A stretch of DNA of 56,978 bases. Origin: CAZUTO01 sp964623085. GTDB taxonomy: Bacteria; Pseudomonadota; Gammaproteobacteria; Pseudomonadales; GM7GCV1. The translations under genes were made by a program, and so were the position numbers. Each line of letters starts with the position of its first letter. Position 1 is the first letter of the stretch. Shown here in pieces: positions 1-10,218 of the stretch. Where the stretch lies: positions 1-56,978 of the forward strand of contig CAZUTO010000013.1 in NCBI GenBank assembly GCA_964623085.1, written 5' to 3'. The notes beneath the pieces were generated by a model. It was not told where the DNA came from, did not search any database, and was given only the letters and a program-made list of their open reading frames with translations.

Positions 1-1853
<1,853 letters not shown>

Positions 1854-1892
1854 GATTTTCTCGAAGTCTTATGGCCGTTTATTAACTAGCAC

Positions 1893-4355
1893 TCAAGCTT
1901 TAGCGTCATCATCATCTAGATCGAACGTCAGAAAATCCTCGTCACTAAAGGAAAAGTCATCATCGGCGACATCTTCTACATCGCTAGAAATAGTTTCACC
2001 TACGTCGGCTGCCGCAACGTCCATATCGTCGTAAACCGAGTCATCAAAATCGTCGTTTCCCGCCGCCATAGCATTTTCTTCGGCAAAGTTATCCAGTATG
2101 TCGGATACATGATCTTCCACTTCTTCTGGTGTGCTTTCATCTGCACCAAACATGGCTGTGTCGGAGTCAGCGATACTTGAATTCTCATTCAAAAATTGCT
2201 CTACACCTTCTGCTTCGGAGGTTAAATCTTCTAATGTGTCTGAGCTTTCAGGCAAAGCATCGTTAAGACTGTCTGTTTCATTCAGGCCTAGTATGTCTTC
2301 ATTTGTTTCGAGATTGGCAACTTCACCACCCATTAGTACAGCACCACTTTCACTCATATTGCTAGGCAATTTAAAATCGGAAATCGATTCGCGTAAAGCT
2401 TGCGCTTGTTCAGCAAGCTCACCAACCGCGTTCGCTGAGGCTGTCGTACCTTCGAGGGTTTCAGAAGAAATATCCTGAATCACGCTCATGGTTCCCACAA
2501 TACGATTTGCGTTTGTGGATTGATCTTGCGTCTCTGTCGCAATAGCCAGAATGAGTTTTGCCAAGTTCTCTGAAGTGGATTGAATTTCGTTTAGTGCAGA
2601 ACCCGCATCGTTTGCAAGTTGTGCCCCGCGTACCACCTCAGCGGTAGTCTGTTCCATCGAAGCAACTGCTTCGTTAGTATCGGACTGGATCGTTTTAACC
2701 AGTGTTTCAATCTGCTTCGTTGATGAAGCCGCGCGTTCAGCTAGGCCTTGTACTTCGTCCGCAACAACTGCGAATCCGCGGCCAGCTTCACCTGCCATTG
2801 CCGCTTGGATAGAGGCATTTAGTGCGAGAATGTTTGTTTGGTCTGCAATCTCATTAATTAGAGATACGATGTCACCAATTTCTTGCGAAGACTCACCGAG
2901 TCGTTTAATCCGCTTTGAAGTATCCTGAATTTGTTCGCGAATATTGTTCATGCCATCAATGGTATTTTGTACTACCTCGGCGCCATTACGAGCAACAGAT
3001 ACCGAGCTCTGAGCAACGTTTGCGAGTTCCTCAGCATCTTCAGATACTTTAGATAGGTTGTTGGAAATTTGGTTAATAGAGGCAGACGCTTCAGTAATCT
3101 GTCTCGCCTGATGCTCGGATGCTTCCGATAGACGAATTGATGTTGCTCGCGTTTCATTTGACGAAGCCGATACGGATTCGGCCGTGTTTGCTACGTCTGA
3201 TACTAGAACACGCAGTTGTTCTATCGCGTAGTTTATGGCGTCCGCAATTGCTCCGGTGAAATCTTCGGAAACCGTTGCTTTTACACGCAAGTCACCTTCA
3301 CCAAGATCAGCAATTTCGTCAAGAAGTCGGATAATAGCTTCTTGGTTTGAGTCATTTGCGTCTTCTGTTTCACGAAGATTGGAACGAACGTTCCGATATA
3401 CTAATAATGCTAAGCCAGCTAATGCCGCCGCCAACACAATCGAAGCAATAATTGCTGTTTGGGTTGAAAAAGGTCGTGTTTTTAGACTGACGGGTAATTC
3501 AGAAATTTGTCCTGATAGCGCGTTGGTTGTTTGTAGCAGATTACCCGCACTGTCTTGAATGTTTCTGCCCGCGTCGCCGACGGCTGCTAAAGATGGTGAT
3601 GCGTCAATGAAGGATTGAATAGAGTCGTTCAGACTTAAAAACTGCGTCTCCACCTGATCTAACAACTGTCGTGTTTCAGGCGATTCCACACGTGAAATGC
3701 CTAGAATGAGATTCCCTTCTTTCATGCCGACTAGTACTTGGTTGAAGATTAGGACGTCTTGCCTAAACTGCTCGGCAGCTGCGACAGGGTCATCGGTACC
3801 AATAAGAATTCTATTTAAGCTGGTGAGTACTCTTTCTGCGCGCCAGACTTGCGCCTGTGCTTCTGCAATCTGGTCGGAAGGTGTTTCGGAACGGAGCATT
3901 GTATCAACAACATTGGTGTATGCCTGTTGAATTTGAGGAATACTTTGCTCGAGAGTTTCGAGCTGATCATTCAAGAAAACAACGCTTTCGGCTTGTTCGT
4001 TTATCGCACTAATGTTGCTGCTAATTTGGGTAACTTGTTGGCCAAGCTCAAGGCGTTCTGGTGTACCCAGCTCTTTTTCGGATTGATCAAATTGACTTTT
4101 GGTATTGCTTAGTCCAGTACTTAGGGTGGGCAACAGAGCGATAGATTCCGCGTTACCTAATGTGGCTTCTTGCGCATGAATTAGCAAATCATAAGCTTGA
4201 GATTGCATATCATTCAGATAGGTTTGAGAAGCACGATCTTTCCGAGCTTTTACCGCCGAATCTATCAGGCTCCATAGCGCCAAAACAGCTGCAATGGCTA
4301 CAATTGCAACTAGCGCTGTAACAAATATTCTTCTAGAACTTGCTGAGCTTGCCAT
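1893..4355 (-). CDS. pilJ: PilJ-type methyl-accepting chemotaxis protein with acidic C-terminal extension
   Basis: Membrane receptor of the Pil-Chp pathway, 820 aa. An N-terminal transmembrane segment (about residues 9-29) precedes a long helical periplasmic region, a second transmembrane segment (about 300-320), a HAMP-like region and the signalling domain. The hairpin tip near residues 505-540 contains NASIQAAMAGEAGRGFAVVA, the PilJ variant of the MCP tip. After the coiled coil ends at about residue 665, some 150 residues rich in Asp, Glu and Ser follow with no counterpart in the roughly 680-residue Pseudomonas PilJ. ATG start. It lies between pilI (47 bases) and chpA (39 bases) in one operon. 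No pilK methyltransferase gene separates it from chpA. Confidence 0.93.
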   Translation of the reverse strand: MASSASSRRIFVTALVAIVAIAAVLALWSLIDSAVKARKDRASQTYLNDMQSQAYDLLIHAQEATLGNAESIALLPTLSTGLSNTKSQFDQSEKELGTPERLELGQQVTQISSNISAINEQAESVVFLNDQLETLEQSIPQIQQAYTNVVDTMLRSETPSDQIAEAQAQVWRAERVLTSLNRILIGTDDPVAAAEQFRQDVLIFNQVLVGMKEGNLILGISRVESPETRQLLDQVETQFLSLNDSIQSFIDASPSLAAVGDAGRNIQDSAGNLLQTTNALSGQISELPVSLKTRPFSTQTAIIASIVLAAALAGLALLVYRNVRSNLRETEDANDSNQEAIIRLLDEIADLGEGDLRVKATVSEDFTGAIADAINYAIEQLRVLVSDVANTAESVSASSNETRATSIRLSEASEHQARQITEASASINQISNNLSKVSEDAEELANVAQSSVSVARNGAEVVQNTIDGMNNIREQIQDTSKRIKRLGESSQEIGDIVSLINEIADQTNILALNASIQAAMAGEAGRGFAVVADEVQGLAERAASSTKQIETLVKTIQSDTNEAVASMEQTTAEVVRGAQLANDAGSALNEIQSTSENLAKLILAIATETQDQSTNANRIVGTMSVIQDISSETLEGTTASANAVGELAEQAQALRESISDFKLPSNMSESGAVLMGGEVANLETNEDILGLNETDSLNDALPESSDTLEDLTSEAEGVEQFLNENSSIADSDTAMFGADESTPEEVEDHVSDILDNFAEENAMAAGNDDFDDSVYDDMDVAAADVGETISSDVEDVADDDFSFSDEDFLTFDLDDDDAKA

Positions 4356-4402
4356 ACTATTTACCTTATACGCTATTGACCAGTCGAGGCTGGCTATACT
4401 TT

Positions 4403-4948
4403 TTACAAAGTTGATACGTTATCAAAAGTGTCGCTTTTAATGATTTTCAGCGGCTCGAATAGATTCGCCTCTTTATCATCAAGTTGAACTGCACCAGAAA
4501 CGTAATTCATAATCTCCGACGGGCAGCTTACTGCGGCACCGCTTTGAACTGCGCTTTGGTTGACTTGCCGCATCCCTACTACCCGATCTACCACCATCCC
4601 AAATCGCATTTCGCCAATTTCAACGGCAACAACACGGCTGAGTACTGGATTGGATGCTCGCCCTGTAGCAAAAAAATCATTTAAATCAATCAAAGCTAAG
4701 ATTTCACCGCGGACGTTGGCGATACCCTTCACCCATTTTTGTACGCCTGGTATACGGGTTACACCGGGGGTGGGGAAGACTTCTTTCACATGTTTCATGG
4801 GAAGAAAAAAATTGTTTCCCATGAGTTCAAATACGATTGCCTGCCAGTTTTCGGCAGAATCTGATTGGTCTGGTATCGGCGCCGCGAATTCAGCAACTCG
4901 CTGTGTGAGCTGCTGTAATGCTTGGAAGAGGGATAGGCTATTGCTCAT
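4403..4948 (-). CDS. pilI: PilI, CheW-like adaptor
   Basis: 181-aa protein with one CheW domain (about residues 35-170), recognisable by the segment GIANVRGEILALIDLNDFF and the following MVVDRVVGMR. CheW-type adaptors couple the receptor PilJ to the kinase ChpA at the cell pole. It starts two bases after the pilH stop, which indicates tight co-transcription and probably translational coupling. Confidence 0.93.
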   Translation of the reverse strand: MSNSLSLFQALQQLTQRVAEFAAPIPDQSDSAENWQAIVFELMGNNFFLPMKHVKEVFPTPGVTRIPGVQKWVKGIANVRGEILALIDLNDFFATGRASNPVLSRVVAVEIGEMRFGMVVDRVVGMRQVNQSAVQSGAAVSCPSEIMNYVSGAVQLDDKEANLFEPLKIIKSDTFDNVSTL

Positions 4949-4950
4949 GG

Positions 4951-5316
4951 TTAGGTGTTCAATAGCGTATTGATAGTTTTGGTAAGTAGGTCTTCGCTGA
5001 CAGGTTTGGTGAGGTAAGCTGAGGCGCCTTGTCGCTTTCCCCAGACCTTGTCAGTTTCCTGATTCTTAGTCGTCACAATGATGACTGGAATATGTTTCGT
5101 GGTGTCTTCTCGCGTGAGCTGGCGTGTCGCCTGAAACCCGTTTAGGCCGGGCATCACTACATCCATCAGTATTAAGTCTGGTAATTCAGATTTCGCTGCG
5201 GTTATACCGTGCTCGCCGCTCGTTGCGGTGAGAACAGAGTGGCCGTTTTTTTCGAGAAATTGGATAAAACGCTTAGTCTCAGTTTGCGAGTCGTCGACAA
5301 TAAGTACTTTAGCCAT
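4951..5316 (-). CDS. pilH: PilH, CheY-like response regulator
   Basis: 121-aa stand-alone receiver domain. The acidic pair D8/D9, the phospho-acceptor D52 (LILMDVVMPG) and K104 (TKP) are all present, so it should be phosphorylatable. In the Pil-Chp system two CheY-like proteins, PilG and PilH, sit downstream of ChpA; PilH is associated with retraction or with acting as a phosphate sink. It follows pilG after 30 bases and precedes pilI by two, the standard order. Confidence 0.93.
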   Translation of the reverse strand: MAKVLIVDDSQTETKRFIQFLEKNGHSVLTATSGEHGITAAKSELPDLILMDVVMPGLNGFQATRQLTREDTTKHIPVIIVTTKNQETDKVWGKRQGASAYLTKPVSEDLLTKTINTLLNT

Positions 5317-5346
5317 TATTAATTCCCTCTAGAATTATTGTCTTTG

Positions 5347-5712
5347 TCACACGCGGTCACGATATTGTTCAAAAACTCCAAGCAATTCGTCTTTACTGAA
5401 AGGCTTGGTCAGGTATTGATCTGAGCCCACGATGCGCCCCTTCGCCTTATCGAAAAGGCCGTCTTTGCTCGAAAGCATGACAACAGGGGTGGCTCGAAAT
5501 TCGGGGTTATTTTTTACAAGCGCGCAGGTCTGATATCCATCTAACCGAGGCATCATAATGTCGATAAAGATGAGATCTGGGCGAGAATCGGCAATCTTCG
5601 CAAGGGCGTCGTAGCCATCAATCGCCGTGATGACCTCGCAGCCATTCTTGTTAAGTATGGTTTCTACAGTTTTACGAATAGTGTTGCTGTCGTCGACGAC
5701 CATCACTTTCAT
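5347..5712 (-). CDS. pilG: PilG, CheY-like response regulator
   Basis: 121-aa receiver domain with D7/D8, phospho-acceptor D51 (LIFIDIMMPR) and the TKP lysine. First gene of the Pil-Chp operon, so the operon promoter should lie in 5713-5900, which is shared with divergent gshB. PilG is the regulator linked to pilus extension and cAMP control in Pseudomonas. Distinguished from PilH mainly by position and by the FIDIMMPRLDGYQ segment. Confidence 0.93.
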   Translation of the reverse strand: MKVMVVDDSNTIRKTVETILNKNGCEVITAIDGYDALAKIADSRPDLIFIDIMMPRLDGYQTCALVKNNPEFRATPVVMLSSKDGLFDKAKGRIVGSDQYLTKPFSKDELLGVFEQYRDRV

Positions 5713-5936
5713 GTCTGTTGTTCCATGGTTTAAAGTACTTTAAGTGCTTGATGCGCGTCATCTTGTATGAAGTAAATAGAGAAAACAACAGCGTATTTTG
5801 GTGGTTAGAGCTTAATGGGTAACTATGTGAGATAGGTCTCGAATTTGCAGTTACAGGCTTCTCCTTAAATGCGCTGTTTTAGTGCCGTTCTGATAATATG
5901 CCGAGCCAACTACAGCACTCGTTTTCTAAACGCTCT

Positions 5937-6914
5937 ATGGCTACAAAGCAATCTAAGATATATAGAATTGGCGTATTGATGGATGAAATCAATGGATTGA
6001 ACATCAAAAAAGACACATCACTGGCATTGATTGAGGCCGCTCAAGAAAAGGGCTGTGAAGTCTACTACTTGCAACAGCAAGATCTTCGTCTCGAAGTCAG
6101 TCTGGTGCGAGCCAGAGTTGCAAAGCTGGATATCGACTTGGCGAAAACTCCCTGGTATGTGCTTGGCGAGTGGCAAGACATAGATGTGTCCGATCTCGAT
6201 GTCGTGTTAATGCGCAAAGATCCTCCTTTTGATATGGACTATATCTATAGTACTTATCTGTTGGAGAGAGCAGAGTCTCAGGGAGTACTGGTAGTAAATA
6301 AAGCGCGCAGTTTACGCGACTGCAATGAAAAACTGTTTGCCACGGAGTTTTCGGAGTGTTGCCCACCGTTGATTGTTAGTGCCGACAACACACAGCTAAA
6401 AGCATTTCATCAGCAGCATCAAGATGTCATCTACAAGCCGCTTGATGGCATGGGCGGGAGCTCTATATTTCGTGCTAAGCCCGAGGAGCATAATCTTAGC
6501 GTTATTCTCGAAACATTGACCGACCATGGTCGGCATCAAATTATGGCTCAGAAATATTTGCCGGAAATTCGAGATGGCGACAAACGAATTTTGATGGTTG
6601 ACGGCGAGCCCATGTCGCACTGCTTGGCGCGAATTCCTTCGCAGGGGGAGACAAGAGGCAATCTTGCCGCTGGAGGAAAAGGCGAGGTACGGCCTTTGTC
6701 TGATAGAGATCACTGGATTGCTGAGCAGGTTGCACCCGCTTTAAAAGAGAGAGGATTAATGTTTGTGGGCCTTGATGTTATCGGTGATTACCTGACGGAA
6801 ATCAATGTCACCAGCCCAACCTGTGTAAGGGAGATAGACGCGGGCGCAAATATCCGTATTGGCGAAAAATTAATGAATGCTATTTTCACACGGCTTAGGG
6901 ATGAAAGTAGCTGA
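5937..6914 (+). CDS. gshB: Glutathione synthetase
   Basis: ATP-grasp enzyme that joins gamma-glutamylcysteine and glycine. The N-terminal fold begins IGVLMDEINGLNIKKDTS, matching the GshB start, and the grasp core has YKPLDGMGGSSIFR and the C-terminal EINVTSPTCVREID. I take ATG 5937 (325 aa), close to the 316 aa of the E. coli enzyme; an in-frame ATG at 5898 would add 13 unrelated residues, and neither start has a clear Shine-Dalgarno sequence. Divergent from pilG and overlapping the next gene by 14 bases, as in Pseudomonas (tonB-gshB-pilG neighbourhood). gshA is 22 kb away in this window. Confidence 0.93.
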   Translation: MATKQSKIYRIGVLMDEINGLNIKKDTSLALIEAAQEKGCEVYYLQQQDLRLEVSLVRARVAKLDIDLAKTPWYVLGEWQDIDVSDLDVVLMRKDPPFDMDYIYSTYLLERAESQGVLVVNKARSLRDCNEKLFATEFSECCPPLIVSADNTQLKAFHQQHQDVIYKPLDGMGGSSIFRAKPEEHNLSVILETLTDHGRHQIMAQKYLPEIRDGDKRILMVDGEPMSHCLARIPSQGETRGNLAAGGKGEVRPLSDRDHWIAEQVAPALKERGLMFVGLDVIGDYLTEINVTSPTCVREIDAGANIRIGEKLMNAIFTRLRDESS

Positions 6915-7767
6915 TTCAGCATACGAAATAAATGCCCATAGTGCAGATCGCTTGGGTTTTGGGCTGTTTTTTGCAGCAGCGGCACACGCGTGCCTGATTT
7001 TTGGCTTAGTGTTCGATACAAGGGAGCTGCAAGACGCCATGGCAGACTTGAATATCACTCTTGTTACCCATTATTCGGATTCGACACCTGAGGACGCCGA
7101 TTTTTGGGCACAGCAAAACCAAGAAGCAAGTGGTACAGAAGAGGAAACGCTTGAGCTTACTTCTAAAACAACCGATTCCGCGCTAGGACAAAATGATGCA
7201 GAGGGTGCGGAATTACAACAATCCAATTTTGCTGCCGAAAGCACTGGGACTCAGGTTATCGCCACGACGACTGATACTAACGAACCAGTTCGAGCAGATT
7301 TGGAAGCGGAGGAAGAGGGTGTTGCCCGTGAATCTCAAGAAATTGCCCGCCGGAACGCTATAGCGGCGAGACTTGATGTTCTGCAACAGGATTATGCTAA
7401 GCGTCCTCGGATCGGCACCATCACGTCAGTGTCTGCCAAAGCGCGAGACGATGCAGCGTATCAAGTTCATCTTCAAGACCGAATTATCGCAAACGGAAAT
7501 GCCAACTATCCAACAGCATCGCTAGAGCAGGGTCTGTTTGGCAGCCTGCGCATGATGATGACGATACTTCAAGATGGGACGTTGGAGTCATTAGAAATAC
7601 TTGAGTCCTCAGGAGAGCTTGTCCTTGATCGGGCCGCGTTGGATATTGCTCGATCTTCTGCCCCATTTAACAGTTTTCCTGCAGGTACTGCCGATCGCTA
7701 CGATAAGATCGTATTTATCCGAACTTGGCAATTCTTGCCCGGCGGACGATTGCGCGCGGATGATTAG
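6901..7767 (+). CDS. TonB-family energy transducer
   Basis: 288 aa from ATG 6901 (an upstream ATG at 6877 lies deeper inside gshB). One N-terminal transmembrane helix (about residues 19-38), an acidic, Glu/Thr-rich periplasmic stretch rather than the usual Pro-rich spacer, and a C-terminal TonB domain (about 190-285) with the pattern GSLRMMMTILQDGTLESLEI and DRAALDIARSSAPF. Such proteins transmit proton-motive force to outer-membrane receptors; in Pseudomonas the copy beside gshB (tonB3) is linked to twitching motility and pilus assembly, which would fit the adjacent pil operon. The functional link is inferred from synteny. Confidence 0.82.
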   Translation: MKVADSAYEINAHSADRLGFGLFFAAAAHACLIFGLVFDTRELQDAMADLNITLVTHYSDSTPEDADFWAQQNQEASGTEEETLELTSKTTDSALGQNDAEGAELQQSNFAAESTGTQVIATTTDTNEPVRADLEAEEEGVARESQEIARRNAIAARLDVLQQDYAKRPRIGTITSVSAKARDDAAYQVHLQDRIIANGNANYPTASLEQGLFGSLRMMMTILQDGTLESLEILESSGELVLDRAALDIARSSAPFNSFPAGTADRYDKIVFIRTWQFLPGGRLRADD

Positions 7768-7783
7768 GCACTAAAAAATAACG

Positions 7784-8344
7784 TTAAAGCTGGATTAAGG
7801 TCTTACGATAGTGACGTAATTCGTCGACCGAATCACGAATATCATCCATGGCTAGATGGCTGCCCTTTTTGCTAAACCCTTCCATTGCTGATGGTTTCCA
7901 ACGCGCCGCGAGTTCTTTTAGCGTGCTGACATCCAGGTTGCGGTAATGAAAATATCGCTCAAGTTTTGGCATGTGGCGCGCCATAAATCGGCGATCCTGA
8001 CAAATGGAATTGCCACACATTGGAGAGCTGCCGGCGGGCACTAAGGCTTCCAAGAATTCGATGGTCTGATTTTCTGCATCGGCCTCGCTATATGTGCTTT
8101 CGAGCACTCTCTGAGTTAGCCCCGATTTTCCATGTTGATTGGTATTCCACTCATCCATCGCGTTCATTACCTCGACAGATTGGTGAATAGCCACAATAGG
8201 GCCTTCGGCAATCAAATTGAGGTCGGCATCAGTGACGAGTGTGGCGATTTCAATGACTAAGTCTGTATCGGGGTTCAATCCGGTCATTTCCATATCGAGC
8301 CAGATAAGATTACGATCACTGTATTGTGGGTGCTGTTCTGACAT
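7784..8344 (-). CDS. orn: Oligoribonuclease
   Basis: DEDDh exonuclease that degrades 2-5 nt RNAs, including the linear di-GMP left by c-di-GMP breakdown. 186 aa from ATG 8344. D17 and E19 lie in WLDMEMTGLNPDTD; the C-terminal catalytic HLAMDDIRDS supplies H and D. The frame continues upstream to 8746, but that extension overlaps the divergent rsgA and does not look like Orn, so the short start is used. orn next to rsgA is conserved across Gammaproteobacteria. Confidence 0.95.
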   Translation of the reverse strand: MSEQHPQYSDRNLIWLDMEMTGLNPDTDLVIEIATLVTDADLNLIAEGPIVAIHQSVEVMNAMDEWNTNQHGKSGLTQRVLESTYSEADAENQTIEFLEALVPAGSSPMCGNSICQDRRFMARHMPKLERYFHYRNLDVSTLKELAARWKPSAMEGFSKKGSHLAMDDIRDSVDELRHYRKTLIQL

Positions 8345-8458
8345 TGGCTTGCTAATTAGGTTGGTGGGTTTGCCCGAAAGCTTACGGTAAAATCTGCAGG
8401 GATCAAGAACCCTTCTCAGAAGAAATGGAGTCACTTTGCTAATCGCTGAAAAACCTTG

Positions 8459-9337
8459 ATGGCTATTTCTGAAATCAGAGCGGTCGTTAAACGATTCTAT
8501 GGCGCCACTGCTATTGTTTGTTTGCCCGACGAAACGGAGCATAGAGCTGAAACTAACAGCCGTAATAAATCCTTGGTCTGTGGTGATGAGGTTGTTATAG
8601 AGCAGCGCGCAGGCGGTTACTACGTGGTGGATACTAAACCACGTCGCGCGGAGTTTTTTCGAACCGATGGCTTTGGCAGACGAAAAATAATAGCAGCCAA
8701 CGTGGATCAAATTGTGCTCGTTGTAGCACCACAGCCAGAACCACATTTCAATATTATTGATCGCTACTGGGTCGCCGCGCGGAATTGTTCAATTCCAATG
8801 ATTCTAGTGGTCAATAAATCAGATATTGAAGCGACAGAGCGATTGCGGGAGATCGCAAATCTTTACCCATCGCTAGGATTAGAAATATGCTGGGTGTCCG
8901 CAAAAAATGGCGATGGTCTTGGTGACTTGAAAGAGCGACTAGCTAAAAAAGTATCCGTGTTAGTTGGACAGTCTGGGGCGGGAAAATCGTCGTTAGTTAA
9001 CGCGCTCTGTGTCAATGCGGAGGCCAGTGTTGGCGAGTTGTCCAGTCTCAAAGAAGAAGGCAAGCACACCACCACGACAACCAATTTTTTTGCGTTGGCA
9101 GACGGAGGTCGAATTATGGATTCGCCAGGTATCCGTGAATTTGGTCTTAGCCATTATGATCAGGCTGAGCTAGAGGCGGGCTTTGTTGAAATATTGGAAG
9201 CTGCTGCGAGCTGTCGTTTTAGAAACTGCGCACATCAGGGTACAGCTGGTTGTGCAGCAGAGGCATTGGCGAAAACCGGGGAAATCGACGCGCGCAGACT
9301 ACAGAGCTACCAAACGCTGCTGGCGCAAATTTCTTAG
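8459..9337 (+). CDS. rsgA: Ribosome small-subunit-dependent GTPase A
   Basis: Circularly permuted GTPase that assists late 30S maturation. N-terminal OB-fold, then G4 (VNKSD) before G1 (GQSGAGKSS) and G3 (DSPG), the permuted order typical of RsgA. The C-terminal zinc site is visible as C252, C257, H259, C265. ATG 8459 is preceded in frame by TTG 8456, and either may be used. At 292 aa it lacks the basic N-terminal tail of E. coli RsgA. Followed by psd after 23 bases, the usual gammaproteobacterial pairing. Confidence 0.95.
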   Translation: MAISEIRAVVKRFYGATAIVCLPDETEHRAETNSRNKSLVCGDEVVIEQRAGGYYVVDTKPRRAEFFRTDGFGRRKIIAANVDQIVLVVAPQPEPHFNIIDRYWVAARNCSIPMILVVNKSDIEATERLREIANLYPSLGLEICWVSAKNGDGLGDLKERLAKKVSVLVGQSGAGKSSLVNALCVNAEASVGELSSLKEEGKHTTTTTNFFALADGGRIMDSPGIREFGLSHYDQAELEAGFVEILEAAASCRFRNCAHQGTAGCAAEALAKTGEIDARRLQSYQTLLAQIS

Positions 9338-9360
9338 AAGATAGGAAGGATAGATTGGCT

Positions 9361-10218
9361 GTGAGCGCGTTTGTTACTTTACAGAAGGTGTTGCCCAAGA
9401 AACTTTTAACTGAGCTAGCTGGTCGCTTGGCCGAATGTCGTTGGCGTCCGTTTAAGAATTTGCTGATTCGCTTGTTTTGTCATTACTATCAAGTTGATCT
9501 TGCGCACGCAAATATAAAAGACGCTTCAGGGTATGTCAGCTTTAATGATTTTTTCACTCGTGCTTTGGAACCAGAGGCACGCCCTATAGATAGTGCGTTA
9601 AATACGATGGTCTCCCCAGCGGACGGTGCTGTGTCTGCTTTTGGTAGCTTGCAAAGGCATTTGTTGGTTCAGGCGAAAGATATTCTGTATAGCGTGGATG
9701 AACTGGTCGTGGACGAAGTATTGGCCGATAAGCTTGAATCTGGTCACTTTATAACGATTTACCTTTCACCTAAAGATTATCACCGTGTACATGTGCCTTT
9801 GGCTGGCAAGCTGATCGGCGTGACCTACGTTCCGGGCAAACTTTTCTCAGTTAATAACGAAACGGCGAGGCTGGTTGATGGATTGTTTTCTCGAAACGAA
9901 CGTATTGTCGCTCAGTTTCAGACACCTGATTTTACTTATGCACTGGTGATGGTTGGAGCGATGATTGTGGGTGGTATGGAAACCACGGCAACGGGGCGTA
10001 TTCGTAGATCGCGGCAGTCCGTTGAACTGAATGAGAGCGTTGGGAAACAATATAATAAAGGCGAAGAGTTCGGTCGTTTCCATTTGGGCTCAACGGTTAT
10101 TCTGGTGTTACCAAAAGAAGCCGATATAAGATTTACAGATAAGCTATCCGAAGGCGCAGCTTTGAATATGGGCACGGCGCTAGCCGCGCTTGGTCAATTA
10201 GAAAGCGAAAGCCTTTAG
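9361..10218 (+). CDS. psd: Phosphatidylserine decarboxylase proenzyme
   Basis: Membrane-associated enzyme that makes phosphatidylethanolamine. It is synthesised as a proenzyme that cleaves itself at an LGST motif, here with S244 (FHLGSTVILV), whose serine becomes the pyruvoyl group. I use GTG 9361 because the protein then starts like other Psd proteins (AFVTLQKVLPKKLL) and AGGAAGGA lies at 9343-9350; TTG 9355 is equally possible. A longer frame from 9250 would overlap rsgA by 88 bases and is unlikely. The 3' end overlaps the convergent HD-GYP gene by four bases. Confidence 0.94.
   Translation: MSAFVTLQKVLPKKLLTELAGRLAECRWRPFKNLLIRLFCHYYQVDLAHANIKDASGYVSFNDFFTRALEPEARPIDSALNTMVSPADGAVSAFGSLQRHLLVQAKDILYSVDELVVDEVLADKLESGHFITIYLSPKDYHRVHVPLAGKLIGVTYVPGKLFSVNNETARLVDGLFSRNERIVAQFQTPDFTYALVMVGAMIVGGMETTATGRIRRSRQSVELNESVGKQYNKGEEFGRFHLGSTVILVLPKEADIRFTDKLSEGAALNMGTALAALGQLESESL

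Noticed and set aside
8345..8746. Long N-terminal extension of the oligoribonuclease frame.
   Set aside because: It overlaps the divergent rsgA by almost 300 bases and adds residues unlike any Orn; ATG 8344 gives the normal family length.
9250..9360. Upstream extension of the psd frame into rsgA.
   Set aside because: The Psd family begins near GTG 9361, and a ribosome-binding site lies just before it.
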